In this document: piece after piece, positions 50,682 through 61,200 of the stretch
Layout of the letters: every line of letters starts with the position of its first letter
Numbering within the stretch: position 1 is the stretch's first letter
Assembly: GCA_017745175.1 (NCBI GenBank)
Contig: JAGHZY010000011.1
Span: 31,773 to 95,772, forward strand
DNA: 64,000 nt
Direction: 5' to 3'
Origin: Sphingopyxis sp.
Lineage (GTDB): Bacteria > Pseudomonadota > Alphaproteobacteria > Sphingomonadales > Sphingomonadaceae
The notes under the pieces: generated by a model
The model's database searches: none
The model's input: the letters and a program-made list of their open reading frames with translations, nothing else
What the model was told of the DNA's origin: nothing
Program-made: the position numbers and the translations under genes

Positions 50682-53642
50682 GTGGCGACAATCGAAAATC
50701 CTTCCGAAGCGATGCGGCTTGTCCGTCATGGCGATGCCGCGACCGGCGCGCAGGCAGCGGCGCTTTTTGCCTTGGCGAACGGGCTGGTCGGCGTCGAAGG
50801 CGTAATCGACGAATGCGCCGACCGGCCCTGCGCCTATCTGCCCGATGCCTATGTCAGCCGGCCGATCGCCTATCATGAAAGCTTTCCGGGCTATGCGACC
50901 GCGACCGATACGCGTGTACCGTGCCCCGGTCCCGTGCTGCTGCGCCTGAATATCGACGGCGAGCCGGTCGATTTCGGCGGTGCCGAACTCGTCGAGACCG
51001 AAAGCGCGCTCGATTTTGCGACCGGCCAACTCCACCGCCTCTCGCGCTGGCGGCTCGCCGAGGGCCGCACGCTCGAAATTGCGGTCGACCGCATTGTCCC
51101 GCTTGGCGGCAGCGCCAGCGTCGCGTCGCGTATCCGTATCCGGCCGGTCGATTTCGGCGGCGCGGTCGAGGTCCGGCTGACCTATGGGATCGAAGGTACG
51201 GGGGCTGGCGGCGCCGAAGCCGACGATCCGCGCATCTCGGCCCGGTTGCGCCCGGTCTGGATCATCACGCCCCCCCTGCCGGGCGACCCGTCCACGGTCA
51301 CCCGGTTCGCGCAGGATGTCGTCGAGCTCGCCTATCGCCAGCATGTCGCCTGTCCCGCCGCCGAAGTTGCGGTGGTTGACGGGGAGCATGTCGTGCGCGG
51401 CGCGCTGGTCGCCGGCGACATCCTGACCATCGACCGGGTGGTTGCGCTCGCTGCTGCGCGCGGCCGCCCGGTCGATCTCGCGGTTTTCGACGATGCGGTG
51501 GCCGACTTCGACACGATCGCCGCCAGCCAGCATGCAGCGGTCGAGGCGCTGTGGGGCAGCGCGGCCTTCGCGATCGACGGCGACGATCGCCTGACGCAGG
51601 CGCTGCGGTTCGACCTGTTCCAGCTCCACCAGTCGGCGAGCCGCGATCCGGACCACAGCATCGGCGCCAAGGGGCTGACCGGCGAGGGCTATGAGGGTCA
51701 TTATTTCTGGGACGCCGAAACCTTCATGCTGCCGGTGCTTGCGTTGCAGGCGCCCGAACGGGCGAAGACATTGCTCGCCTATCGCATCGGCAAGCTCGAC
51801 GCCGCGCGGGCGCATGCGCGGGCGATCGGCCATGCGAAGGGTGCGCTCTATCCATGGCGGACGATCGCCGGCGACGAATGCTCGTCGCACTATCCGACGG
51901 GGTCGGCGCAATATCATATCAATGGCGACATCGCTTACGCGCTCGCACTTTATGTCGCGGCGACGGGCGATGAGGATTTTCGCGCCGAAGCCGCCGAAAC
52001 GCTGTTCGAAACCGCGCGGATGTGGATGGAGATCGGGGCGTTCGACGCACGGCGCGGCGGCGCGTTCTGCCTTTATGGCGTGACCGGGCCCGACGAATAT
52101 TCGGCGCTCGTTGACAATGATTTCTATACCAACGCGATTGCGCGCCGCCATCTGGCCTATGCGGCCGAGACGGCGGAATGGCTGCGTGCGTGCGGCAATT
52201 GGGCGGCGCTCGCGAGCGCGATCGGCCTCGACGACCGCGAAATCGTCGATTGGCAGAGGGCGGCGGACGCAATGTGGCTGCCGGTCGATCCGGTGCTTGG
52301 CGTCCATCCGCAGGACGATGCGTTTCTGGGCCGCCCCGAGCTTCCCGGCCTTGCGTCGCGCGACGGGCATGGCCCGCTACTGATGCGTTATCACCCGATG
52401 ATCCTGTTCCGCCATCAGGTCGCGAAGCAGGGCAATGTCGTCCAGGCGATGGCGATGGACCTTGTCGACATGCCGCTGTCGCGGCAGCGGCGCAATTTCG
52501 ACTATTATGCCCGCGTCACGACGCATGATTCGACGCTGTCGTCGGTGTCCTTCGCGATCGCCGCCGCGCGGCTCGGCGACGAGGCGGCGGCGCTCGGCTT
52601 CCTCGGCGAATGCGCTTTCGTCGATCTCGAGGACCGGCACGGCAACACCTCGCATGGCCTCCACATGGCGGCGCTCGCGGGCAGCTGGCTCGTGCTGGCC
52701 GAGGGTTGGGGCGGCTTGCGCCTCGACGGCCCGGTGCCGTCGTTTCGGCCGCAGCTCCCGTCGGCTTGGAAGGGCTATCGCTTCCGCCTGCAATGGCGCG
52801 GCAGCGTGATCGAGCTTGTCGTCGACGGGGCGGGCTGCACCTATCGCCTGCTGTCGGGCGCGCCGCTCGACATCCTCGACCACGGCCGCGCGCTGCGGGT
52901 CGGCGCGGACCCCGCCGCCCTGCCGCGGCCGACGGTGAAGGGGGTCATATTCGACCTCGACGGCGTGCTCACCGACACGGCGGAGGATCATTATCAGGCG
53001 TGGCAGGCGCTCGCAGACGCTTATGGCTTCGCGTTCGACCGCGCGGTCAACGAACGGCTGAAGGGCGTCGATCGCGCCGGGTCGCTGCGGCTGATCCTCG
53101 ACTATGCCGGCACCGCGGTCGATCCGGATCGGTTCGACGCGATGCTCGCGGAAAAGAACGGCCTCTACCGCGCCCGGCTGGCCGCCTATTCGCCGGCCAA
53201 TCTGTTCGCGGGCGTTACCGGCCTGTTTGCGCAGTTGCGCGCCGCCGGGCTCAGGATCGGGCTTGCATCGGCGAGCCGGAATGCCGGTGATGTCGTGCGG
53301 CTGCTCGGTATTGCCGACCAGTTCGACTTTATCGCCGACGCGGGCGCGGTGGCGCACGGCAAACCCGCGCCCGACATTTTCCTGGCCTGTGCCGCCGGCA
53401 TGGGTCTCGCCCCGGAGCTGTGCATCGGCATCGAAGATGCGCAGGCGGGAATTTCGGCCATCCATGCGGCGGGCATGGTGGCCATTGGTATCGGGCCGGA
53501 AGAGGCGCTGCCCGATGCCGACCTCAACGTCCCCGTCATCGGCGATCTCACGCCCGGCCAGATCCTGTCGGCAGAACAGGCAGCGGCCCCGCGCGGACGC
53601 CGATCAACCAGAACAGGAACCGTGGAGGAATTGCCATGTTGA
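50682..53642 (+). CDS. GH65 glycoside phosphorylase fused to beta-phosphoglucomutase
   Basis: This 986-aa bifunctional enzyme has a GH65 N-terminal part (about residues 1-745): beta-sandwich, then the (alpha/alpha)6 barrel with HYFWDAETFMLPVL and the catalytic acid E472 in VTGPDEYSALVDNDFYTN. A HAD-fold C-terminal part starts near 750 with nucleophile D758 and acid D760 in GVIFDLDGVLTDT, plus ASASRN and KPAPDIFL motifs of beta-phosphoglucomutase. GH65 enzymes release beta-glucose 1-phosphate from maltose, trehalose, kojibiose or nigerose; the fused mutase turns it into glucose 6-phosphate. The exact disaccharide is not clear. No signal peptide, so it is cytoplasmic. The start is a GTG. Confidence 0.93.
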   Translation: MATIENPSEAMRLVRHGDAATGAQAAALFALANGLVGVEGVIDECADRPCAYLPDAYVSRPIAYHESFPGYATATDTRVPCPGPVLLRLNIDGEPVDFGGAELVETESALDFATGQLHRLSRWRLAEGRTLEIAVDRIVPLGGSASVASRIRIRPVDFGGAVEVRLTYGIEGTGAGGAEADDPRISARLRPVWIITPPLPGDPSTVTRFAQDVVELAYRQHVACPAAEVAVVDGEHVVRGALVAGDILTIDRVVALAAARGRPVDLAVFDDAVADFDTIAASQHAAVEALWGSAAFAIDGDDRLTQALRFDLFQLHQSASRDPDHSIGAKGLTGEGYEGHYFWDAETFMLPVLALQAPERAKTLLAYRIGKLDAARAHARAIGHAKGALYPWRTIAGDECSSHYPTGSAQYHINGDIAYALALYVAATGDEDFRAEAAETLFETARMWMEIGAFDARRGGAFCLYGVTGPDEYSALVDNDFYTNAIARRHLAYAAETAEWLRACGNWAALASAIGLDDREIVDWQRAADAMWLPVDPVLGVHPQDDAFLGRPELPGLASRDGHGPLLMRYHPMILFRHQVAKQGNVVQAMAMDLVDMPLSRQRRNFDYYARVTTHDSTLSSVSFAIAAARLGDEAAALGFLGECAFVDLEDRHGNTSHGLHMAALAGSWLVLAEGWGGLRLDGPVPSFRPQLPSAWKGYRFRLQWRGSVIELVVDGAGCTYRLLSGAPLDILDHGRALRVGADPAALPRPTVKGVIFDLDGVLTDTAEDHYQAWQALADAYGFAFDRAVNERLKGVDRAGSLRLILDYAGTAVDPDRFDAMLAEKNGLYRARLAAYSPANLFAGVTGLFAQLRAAGLRIGLASASRNAGDVVRLLGIADQFDFIADAGAVAHGKPAPDIFLACAAGMGLAPELCIGIEDAQAGISAIHAAGMVAIGIGPEEALPDADLNVPVIGDLTPGQILSAEQAAAPRGRRSTRTGTVEELPC

Positions 53643-55999
53643 AAAGGACCTATCTGCTGTCGTCGATTGCGCTGATCGCGCTGCCGGCCACCGCTTTCGC
53701 CCAGGAAGCGCCTCAGCCCGACGATGCCGCCGCGGTCAATGAGGAAATCGTCGTCACCGGTACCGCCGGCGGCGGGATCAATCGCCAGGACGCGGCCTTT
53801 GCGATCACCAGCATCAATTCGGATGCGATCGACCGCGCCGCGCCGAACAGCACCGCCGACCTGTTCAAGGTCATCCCCGGCGTGTCGGCCGAAAGCTCGG
53901 GCGGCCAGAACGGCGCGAACATCTTCGTGCGCGGCTACCCCTCGGGCGGCGACGCCGAATTCGTCACGCTGACGGTGCAGGGCGTGCCCTTCTTTTCGCC
54001 CCCGACGCTGTCGTTCCTCGAAAACACCCAGCTGATCCGGATCGACGAGACGATCGAGCGCGTCGAAGCGGTGCGCGGCGGCACCGGCGCGCTGTTCGGC
54101 AACGGCCAGCCCGGCCTGACCGTCAATTTCGTCCAGAAGGAAGGCGGACGCGATTTCGAGGGCCTCGTGAAGGCGAGCATCACCGACTATGGCGACCTGC
54201 GCGGCGACCTGCTGCTGTCGGGCCCGCTCGGCGAGAATACCAGCTTCATGGTCGGCGGCTATTATTCGAGCGGCGAGGGCATCCGCAGCCCCGGCTTCAC
54301 CGCCGAAAAGGGCGGTCAGATCACTGCCAACGTCCGCCACGATCTCGACAAGGGGTCGATCCTCGTCTTCGCGCGCTACCTCAACGACCATGGCCAGTGG
54401 CTGCTGCCGATCCCGGTGATCCGCGATGGCGACAAGGTGCGCCGGTTCGGCAATATCGATCCCGGCACCGGCGTGCTCGCGGGTCCCGAAACGCGGCTCG
54501 CCGTGCTGCCCGACGGCACGCGCACCGATCTTGCCGACGGCCGCGGTGCAAAGCTCATCAACCTCGGCACCAATTTCGATTATGAGGTCGGCGAGGGTTT
54601 CCAGCTCCGCTATCGCGCGAGCTACCTCAAGGGCGATGCCGACACCACGGGCCTCGTCCCCGCGAGTACCGCGACGACCGCCAATGCCTATGCCGCCTCG
54701 CTCGGCAGCACGGTCGGCAGCCTGACCTATGTCAACGGCGGGCAGGCGGTCGCCGGCACCACGCAGGTGATCCGCGCGGGTACGTGGATCGTGCGCAAGC
54801 AGATCGAGGACTTCACCAACGACCTCGCGGTCGAATGGGAAAGCGGGAACAACAAGTTCACTGTCGGCGCCTATTATTCGGACTTCTCGTCGGACGACCA
54901 GTGGAACCTCGGCAATGTCCACTTGCTGACCGCCGAAAACCACGGCCGCCTGCTCAACCTGACGCTCGCGAACGGTCAGATCGCGACGAACAACGGCTTT
55001 ACCCAGGGCTCGTTCTTCAACGTCAACGCCGCCTATGACGGCCGCGAATATGCCTTCTATGCGGTCGACGAGTATCAGATCACGCCCGAACTGCGCTTCG
55101 ATGCGGGCATCCGGTACCAGAATTACAAGGCGACGGGCACGATCGAGAACAACAGTTCGGTCGACACCGACGGCAACCCGAACACGCTCTACAACAACGG
55201 CACCGCAGTGCTCAACGGCACCTTCCGCAACATCGCGTACAAGAAGGGGGCTTGGTCGTGGACCGCGGGGCTCAACTATGATTTCTCGTCGTCGGTCGGC
55301 GCCTATGTCCGCTATAACCGCGGCAACACCAATCCCTTCTTCGACAATCTGCGCGACGGAATCTTCGTGTCGCCGCGCGTCGATAACTTCGAGGGCGGGG
55401 TGAAGGTCCGCACCGACCTTGTCTCGCTTTATGCGACGCTGTTCCATACCAAGTTCAAGGGGCTGGTGACGACGGTGATCCAGAACGGCGCGCCGGTTGC
55501 CGACATCGGCGGCGCGCGCAGCACGGGCATCGAACTCGAAGGGCAGATCCGCCCCGTCGACAATTTCGCCATCGCCTTCTCGGGCACCTGGCTCGACGCG
55601 AAGTACCGCGACTTCTTCGCGGGCGGCGGGACGATCGACCTCAGCGGCAACCGCGTGCAGCGCCAGCCGAAGTGGCAGTGGCGCGTGACGCCGTCGTACG
55701 ACATCGAATTCGGCGGCGACGGCAAGGTCTCGCTCCATTCGACCTTCTCCTATGTCGGCGACCGGTTCTCCGACACTGCGAACACCCAGTCGCTGCCGCA
55801 TTATTTCAAGATCGATGCGGGGGTGACCGTCGACGTCAACAAGGCGCTGACCTTTGCGGTCACCGCCGACAATCTGACCGACAAGGTCGGGCTGACCGAA
55901 GGCGATCCGCGCACGCTGGGTCAGACGGGGGGCGAGGTCGTCAACGCACGGCCGATTCTCGGCCGGTCGTTCCGCTTCAGCGCGGCGTATAAATTCTAG
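53636..55999 (+). CDS. TonB-dependent receptor (FhuA/FepA-like), disaccharide locus
   Basis: The 787-aa outer-membrane receptor has a signal peptide ending at FAQEA, a plug beginning with EEIVVTGTAGGG and containing KVIPGVSAESSGGQNGANIFVRG (shown in part), then ERVEAVRGGTGALFGNGQPG, and a barrel ending in AAYKF. It has no STN domain, so it is not a FecIR transducer. The start overlaps the phosphorylase stop by 7 bp, with GGAGG before the ATG, so it is in the LacI-controlled operon. It most likely imports the disaccharide or oligosaccharide acted on by the phosphorylase. The next gene follows after a hairpin. Confidence 0.94.
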   Translation: MLKRTYLLSSIALIALPATAFAQEAPQPDDAAAVNEEIVVTGTAGGGINRQDAAFAITSINSDAIDRAAPNSTADLFKVIPGVSAESSGGQNGANIFVRGYPSGGDAEFVTLTVQGVPFFSPPTLSFLENTQLIRIDETIERVEAVRGGTGALFGNGQPGLTVNFVQKEGGRDFEGLVKASITDYGDLRGDLLLSGPLGENTSFMVGGYYSSGEGIRSPGFTAEKGGQITANVRHDLDKGSILVFARYLNDHGQWLLPIPVIRDGDKVRRFGNIDPGTGVLAGPETRLAVLPDGTRTDLADGRGAKLINLGTNFDYEVGEGFQLRYRASYLKGDADTTGLVPASTATTANAYAASLGSTVGSLTYVNGGQAVAGTTQVIRAGTWIVRKQIEDFTNDLAVEWESGNNKFTVGAYYSDFSSDDQWNLGNVHLLTAENHGRLLNLTLANGQIATNNGFTQGSFFNVNAAYDGREYAFYAVDEYQITPELRFDAGIRYQNYKATGTIENNSSVDTDGNPNTLYNNGTAVLNGTFRNIAYKKGAWSWTAGLNYDFSSSVGAYVRYNRGNTNPFFDNLRDGIFVSPRVDNFEGGVKVRTDLVSLYATLFHTKFKGLVTTVIQNGAPVADIGGARSTGIELEGQIRPVDNFAIAFSGTWLDAKYRDFFAGGGTIDLSGNRVQRQPKWQWRVTPSYDIEFGGDGKVSLHSTFSYVGDRFSDTANTQSLPHYFKIDAGVTVDVNKALTFAVTADNLTDKVGLTEGDPRTLGQTGGEVVNARPILGRSFRFSAAYKF

Positions 56000-56014
56000 G
56001 GACATCCCTCCCTT

Positions 56015-56054
56015 GGGTGGCCGCGGCCTCTTCGCGGCCACCCCTTCTTTTTCC
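56015..56054 (+). terminator. Rho-independent terminator/attenuator after the TonB receptor
   Basis: GGGTGGCCGCG (56015-56025) pairs exactly with CGCGGCCACCC (56033-56043) across a 7-nt loop, followed by CTTCTTTTTCC. It sits only 29 bp before the MFS start, so it probably lowers rather than abolishes expression of the transporter. Confidence 0.8.
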
Positions 56055-56082
56055 AAGGCCCTTCTTTCCCTAAGGACAGCCG

Positions 56083-57303
56083 ATGGCCCGCACCCGACTG
56101 ATCGCCGCGCTGATCCTGACCTATGTCGCGTTCGCGATGCTGCTCAACAGCGTCGGGACGGTCATCCTCCAGTCGATCTCCAGCTTTCATGTAACCAAGC
56201 CCGAAGCCAGCACGCTCGAGGGTTTCAAGGATATCACGATCGCGGTCGTGTCCTTCGTGACCGCGAGCTATCTTCCCCGAATCGGCCTGAAGAATGCGCT
56301 GGTCGGCGCGCTGGCGCTGGCGGTTGCGGGATGCATCGTCATGCCGCTTTTCGGCAGCTTCAACGTTGCGCGGCTTCACTTCGCGATGGTCGGCGCGGCG
56401 TTTGCGGTCGCCAAGGTCGTCGTCTATTCGATGATCGGTCTCGTCACCGACAGCCCTCGCAAACACGCCAGCCTGACCAGCCTGATCGAGGGCATGTTCA
56501 TGATCGGTGTGCTCTCCTCGTACTGGGTATTCAGCGCCTTTATTGATGCGGCCGGTCTCCGCTGGCTCAACGCCTATTGGGTGCTCGGGGCGATCACCGC
56601 GCTGGCGCTTGTCCTGTTGCTGACCGCGCCGGTCGACGAGCACCGGACGCACGATGGCGAGGAAGCGGATACAAACCCGCCGCTCGTCGCAATGCTGAAG
56701 CTTGCGGCGTTGCCGCTCGTGCTGGCCTTCATTGCCTGCGCCTTCCTGTTCGTGCTGATCGAACAGGGAATCCAGAGCTGGCTTCCGACCTTCAACAACG
56801 AAGTGCTGCACCTGCCGGCGCAGATGAGCGTGCAGGCGGCCAGCCTCTTTGCCGCGTGCCTCGCGATCGGGCGCTTCGGCGCCGGCGCGGTGATGGCGCG
56901 ATTCGACTGGTATCCGGTGCTCAACGCCTGCCTCGCCGTGCTCGCGGCGCTGATCGTCCTCGTGCTGCCGCTCGCCGACGGGCTGGCGCCCGGCGCGATC
57001 CATAGCTGGACCGATGCACCGGTTGCGGCCTTTCTCTTTCCGCTGATCGGGATTGCGCTCGCGCCCGTCTATCCGACGATCATCTCGGTGATGCTGAGCG
57101 CGATGCCGAATCGTCAGCATCCGCCGCTGATGGGGCTCGTCGTCGTCTTCTCGGCACTGGGCGGGACGACGGGGTCGGTCATCACCGGGGCGCTCTTTGC
57201 CCACCTTGACGGCCGGACGGCATTCACGCTGATGCTGGTGCCGACCGCGATGCTGGCCGCGGGCCTCTTCCTGTTGCGCCGGCGAATCCGGTCGGCCGGC
57301 TAA
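56083..57303 (+). CDS. MFS transporter, sugar-related
   Basis: The 406-aa protein has 12 hydrophobic segments. A charged loop between helices 6 and 7 (DEHRTHDGEEADTN) divides the two halves. Helix wording resembles TsgA-like or sugar:H+ symporters of the MFS. It would move the disaccharide from periplasm to cytoplasm, where the GH65 fusion enzyme acts. It is separated from the receptor gene by a terminator-like hairpin and probably shares the LacI-controlled promoter by read-through. The substrate is inferred only from context. Confidence 0.88.
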   Translation: MARTRLIAALILTYVAFAMLLNSVGTVILQSISSFHVTKPEASTLEGFKDITIAVVSFVTASYLPRIGLKNALVGALALAVAGCIVMPLFGSFNVARLHFAMVGAAFAVAKVVVYSMIGLVTDSPRKHASLTSLIEGMFMIGVLSSYWVFSAFIDAAGLRWLNAYWVLGAITALALVLLLTAPVDEHRTHDGEEADTNPPLVAMLKLAALPLVLAFIACAFLFVLIEQGIQSWLPTFNNEVLHLPAQMSVQAASLFAACLAIGRFGAGAVMARFDWYPVLNACLAVLAALIVLVLPLADGLAPGAIHSWTDAPVAAFLFPLIGIALAPVYPTIISVMLSAMPNRQHPPLMGLVVVFSALGGTTGSVITGALFAHLDGRTAFTLMLVPTAMLAAGLFLLRRRIRSAG

Positions 57304-57315
57304 TCGCGGCCGTCG

Positions 57316-57810
57316 TCAGCCGGCCGAAAAATTCAAGCTGACGAGCGCAACGATGAAAAGAAGGATGACGGCGGCGAAGAGGGCTGTCGTTGCCGTGAAC
57401 AGGAACGCGCTTGCCGGACGCCGCGCATGGAGCCCGTCGATCTCGTCCGGTTCGGCGGCCTCGGCCGCCACGCCGGCCTCATCCTCGTGCGGCGCCTTGA
57501 GCATCGCCGCGCTGATCGCGCTTGCCGGGACGGGCGACAGAAATTCGCATCCGAAGAGCCCGCCGTCGTTGCGCACGACGCGCGCGGCGACGGCGCCCAG
57601 TTCGGGCAGGACGAGGAGAAAGGTCTCGCCGACGGCGAAGGCTGCTCCGGTTTCGATCAGCAGCCCCGTCCGCGAGAGGTTGCGGATGATGATTGCGGAT
57701 TCGGCGGTTTCCGATCGCGCGGCGACATCGAGCCGGAGCGTACGGCGCCGCATCCGCCTCCGGTCGGTCGTTTGGGCGGGTTCGGCAATATGGGCCAGCA
57801 AGGATTTCAC
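57316..57810 (-). CDS. PilZ-domain protein with C-terminal transmembrane helix
   Basis: The ~164-aa protein has a PilZ-like beta-barrel (DRRRMRRRTLRLDV with the Arg-rich c-di-GMP entry, then NLSRTGLLIETG, matching the D/NxSxxG motif, and GCEFLSPV). A single transmembrane helix forms the C-terminus (FLFTATTALFAAVILLFIVALVSLNF). It therefore probably binds cyclic di-GMP at the inner membrane. A GTG at 57810 has GGGAG six bases upstream; a GTG at 57831 would add seven residues. It is divergent from the giant adhesin-like gene, and PilZ/c-di-GMP control of surface adhesins is known in other bacteria, so a link is possible. Confidence 0.85.
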   Translation of the reverse strand: MKSLLAHIAEPAQTTDRRRMRRRTLRLDVAARSETAESAIIIRNLSRTGLLIETGAAFAVGETFLLVLPELGAVAARVVRNDGGLFGCEFLSPVPASAISAAMLKAPHEDEAGVAAEAAEPDEIDGLHARRPASAFLFTATTALFAAVILLFIVALVSLNFSAG

Positions 57811-58287
57811 CAACGTCTCCCTTGGCGACACCTATCGCGCGGCAATCTTAATATTTTGCCCTGTGGCGGCAATTTTCTGCCCGCCAAAAGGGGGAGAGCG
57901 CGCCGCAAGACCTGCCAGGTCCGGTCAGTGGACCGGGGTCGTTTCGCCGCGGCGCGCGGCGTCCGTTTGCGACAAACCGTGGCCCTTTGTGGATCGAATT
58001 GGGACGCTAATTCAGTATTGGTACCAATAGCTTCCGTCCGAACAGTCCCTCTATCTAATTGTATCTTGGGCTTATTAACTTTAGCAGTTGAGGGGGCACC
58101 GGCGCAGGGTCCGCCGCAAATTTGCGTTGTCTAAAAATGTGTTAACGCGCTTGCGCAGTCTCGAGAATCCATGCTTCCTAATGCGTGGGGAAGGTCCGAG
58201 TCGTTCGGACAGTGGGTCGCACTGATATTGATGGAATTTTGCTGTGCCGTTTTCGCGGCAGGCAAAGTGCGTGCGAGGGAAACGGAC
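57811..58287. promoter_or_regulatory. Long AT-richer intergenic region between PilZ and adhesin genes
   Basis: No gene is convincing in this 477-bp gap. It has AT-rich stretches (57843-57880 and 58005-58080), unusual in this genome, and a 14-bp perfect palindrome TATTGGTACCAATA at 58016-58029. The adhesin start at 58288 has AGGGA about eight bases upstream. The region most likely holds both divergent promoters and one or more regulator sites. Confidence 0.55.
58016..58029. promoter_or_regulatory. 14-bp perfect palindrome, putative operator
   Basis: TATTGGTACCAATA reads the same on both strands. It lies 259 bp upstream of the giant adhesin-like gene, in an AT-rich promoter region. The shape suits a dimeric helix-turn-helix regulator; identity unknown. 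Confidence 0.45.
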
Positions 58288-61200
58288 ATGGATGCATTCG
58301 ACAATCCGGCGCGGAATGGAATGGCGGAACCCGGGCGCGAAGGCGCTTCGGCCGATCAGTCGAACCAGGCGGTCGCGGGCAGCGAATTCCTCGCTGCGTC
58401 GGCAAATGTTACCGCTGCGGCCTCGGCGATGCCGCTCGCGATCCAGGCAATCCTTGTTCCCGACGCGAGCGGGCGCATCGTCCTGCCCGCCGGCGCATCG
58501 ATCGACGACATCAGCGTATCGGGCACCGACCTCATTATCGCCTTGCCGAACGGGCAGGTCCTGATCATCCCGAACGGCGCGGTCGACATTCCCGCGATCG
58601 TTGTCGACGGCGATACGGTGCCTGCGAGCACGGTGGCACAGCTGCTCGAAAATCTCGGCGAGCTGAATCCCGAAGCCGGCGCGCGCAGTTCGGGCGGCAA
58701 TTTCGCCGATCCCGAAGGCCCGATCCAGGACGCTTATGCGCTCGGCGATCTTCTGCCCTACACCGAACTTGCCTTTCCGCAGCCCGAACAGCGCGAGCTG
58801 CTGCCGGCGGTTCCCGACGAGGAACCCGAAATCGTCATCGTCACGCCGAATCAGCCCGCCGGGGCGACCGCGGCGACGGCGAGCGTCAACGAGGCGGGCT
58901 TGCCCGCCCGCGGCGCCGAGCCCGCCGGCAGCAATGCCGCGGCAAACAGCGAAACCACGACCGGTTCGATCGTGTATGACGCCGGCGACGGTCTCGATGC
59001 GATCACGATCAACGGCACTGCCGTTACCGCCGTCGGACAGGTCGTCACGACCCCGCTCGGCCAGCTCACCATCACCAGCCTGACGCCCGGCAACGTCGGA
59101 TACAGCTACACGCTGACCGACAACACCAATGCGAACAACAATGTGACCGACGTCTTCACCGTCGTCGTCACCGACCGCGACGGCGATACCGCGACCGCGA
59201 CGCTGACGATCGACGTGATCGACGACGTGCCGACCGCGCGCAACGACACCGACGGGGTCGCCGCGGGGAGCTTTACGCCCGAAACGGGGAATGTCATCAC
59301 CGGCGCCGGCACGACCAGCGGCAATGCGGGCGCCGACACGCAGGGTGCCGACGGCGCGACGCTGACCGGCGTCACGGCCGGCACGGGCACGACCTTCGTT
59401 GCGCCGGGCACGGCTATCCAGGGGCAATATGGCACGCTGACGCTGAGCGCGAACGGCGGCTACAGCTATGTCCGCAATCCGGGTACCCCGGGCGGCGTCA
59501 ACGATGTCTTCACCTACCGTCTCGCCGACGGTGACGGCGACACGTCGACCGCGACGCTGACCATTGCCATCGGGGACAGCCCGAACCGCATCGATTTTGT
59601 CCCCGGCCCCGGGGACAACACGATCGTCAACGAATCGCAGCTGCCGCCGCGCGATGGCGAGACGCCGGGCTCGGCCTTCGACGGCGATGCCGAAACGACG
59701 AGCGGGACGATTACCTTCACCTCTCCCGACGGCGTCGCGAGCGTGACGATCGAAGGTGTCGCGATTACGCCCGGGTCATTGCCGCAGTCGATATTCAGCA
59801 ACGACACCGGAACGCTGGTCATCACCGGTTACAGCTATGATCCCGTGACCGGACAGGGTTCGATCACCTATAGCTACACGCTCAACGACAACGCACTGAA
59901 TACCGGCGATACAACGGTCAGCTTCGATATCGTCGTGACCGACCTCGACGGTGATGCCGCGACCGATACGCTCGACATCACGATCGTCGACGACGCGCCG
60001 ACCGCGCGCGCCGACGTTGACAGCGTGACCGAGGACAGCGGCAGCGGCGACAATCCGCCCGTTGCCGACGGCAATGTGCTGACCGGTTCGGGGGGCGGCG
60101 ACGCCAATGCGACCGACGGCGCTGCCGATACGCAAGGTGCCGACGGCGCGACCGTCACCGCGATCGCGGGCGGCACGGTGGGCACGCCGCTCGTCAGCGC
60201 CTATGGCACGCTGACGCTGAACAGCGACGGCAGCTACACCTATGTGCTGAACAATCAGGCGCAGCCGGTGCAGGGGCTTTCGGCGGGCGAGACGCTGACC
60301 GAGACCTTCACCTACACGATCACCGACGGCGACGGCGACACGTCGACGACGACGCTGACGATCACGATCAACGGCGCCGACGATGGCGTGACGATCAACG
60401 GCCTCAACGCCGAGGGCGCCGAGGTTATCGTCAACGAGGACGATCTGGTCGATGGATCGTCGCCCGACGCGGCGGCGCTGACCCAGCCGGGCAGCTTTAC
60501 GGTTTCGACCCCCGACGGGCTGGGCAATGTGACGATCGGCGGCGTGCAGGTCGTGACGAACGGCGTCTTCACTGCGGGCACCGTGACGAGCCCGCTCGGT
60601 ACGGTGAACATCACCGGCTTCACCCCCGTTATCGGTGCCGACGGCTCGGTGATCGGCGGCACCTTCAGCTATAATTATGTCCTGTCGGACAACACGCTGA
60701 CGCACAGCAGCCAGGGCGAGGATTTTGTCGGCGACAGCTTCCCGGTCGTCGTGACCGACAGCGACGGGTCGACCGCCAACGCCAGCCTCGACGTCCGTAT
60801 CATCGACGATGTCCCCGCCGCAACCGGCGACAGCGCGGCTGCTGCCGAGGATACGCCGGTCGTGATTGACGTGCTCGCGAACGATGTCCGCGGCGCCGAC
60901 GGGGTCGACCCTGCGACCGGTGTTGCGCTGGCGACGGCGCCGACGAAGGGCAGTGTCGTTTACAACGGCGACGGCACCTTCACCTACACCCCGACCGCGG
61001 GCCAGGAAGGCAGCGACAGCTTCACCTACATGATCACCGACGGTGACGGCGACACCGCGACCGCGACGGTAACGGTGACGCTGGCGAAAGATTCGGTTCC
61101 GACGATCGATCTCGGCGCCGACAACAGCGTCGACGAGGCGGGCCTCCCGGCAGGATCTGACGCCGCGTCGAACAGCGAAACCGCGACGGGCAGCTTCACG

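Noticed and set aside
53186..56056. 956-codon minus-strand open frame
   Set aside because: It lies opposite the TonB receptor and the end of the GH65 fusion, both unmistakable. Composition is antisense-like.
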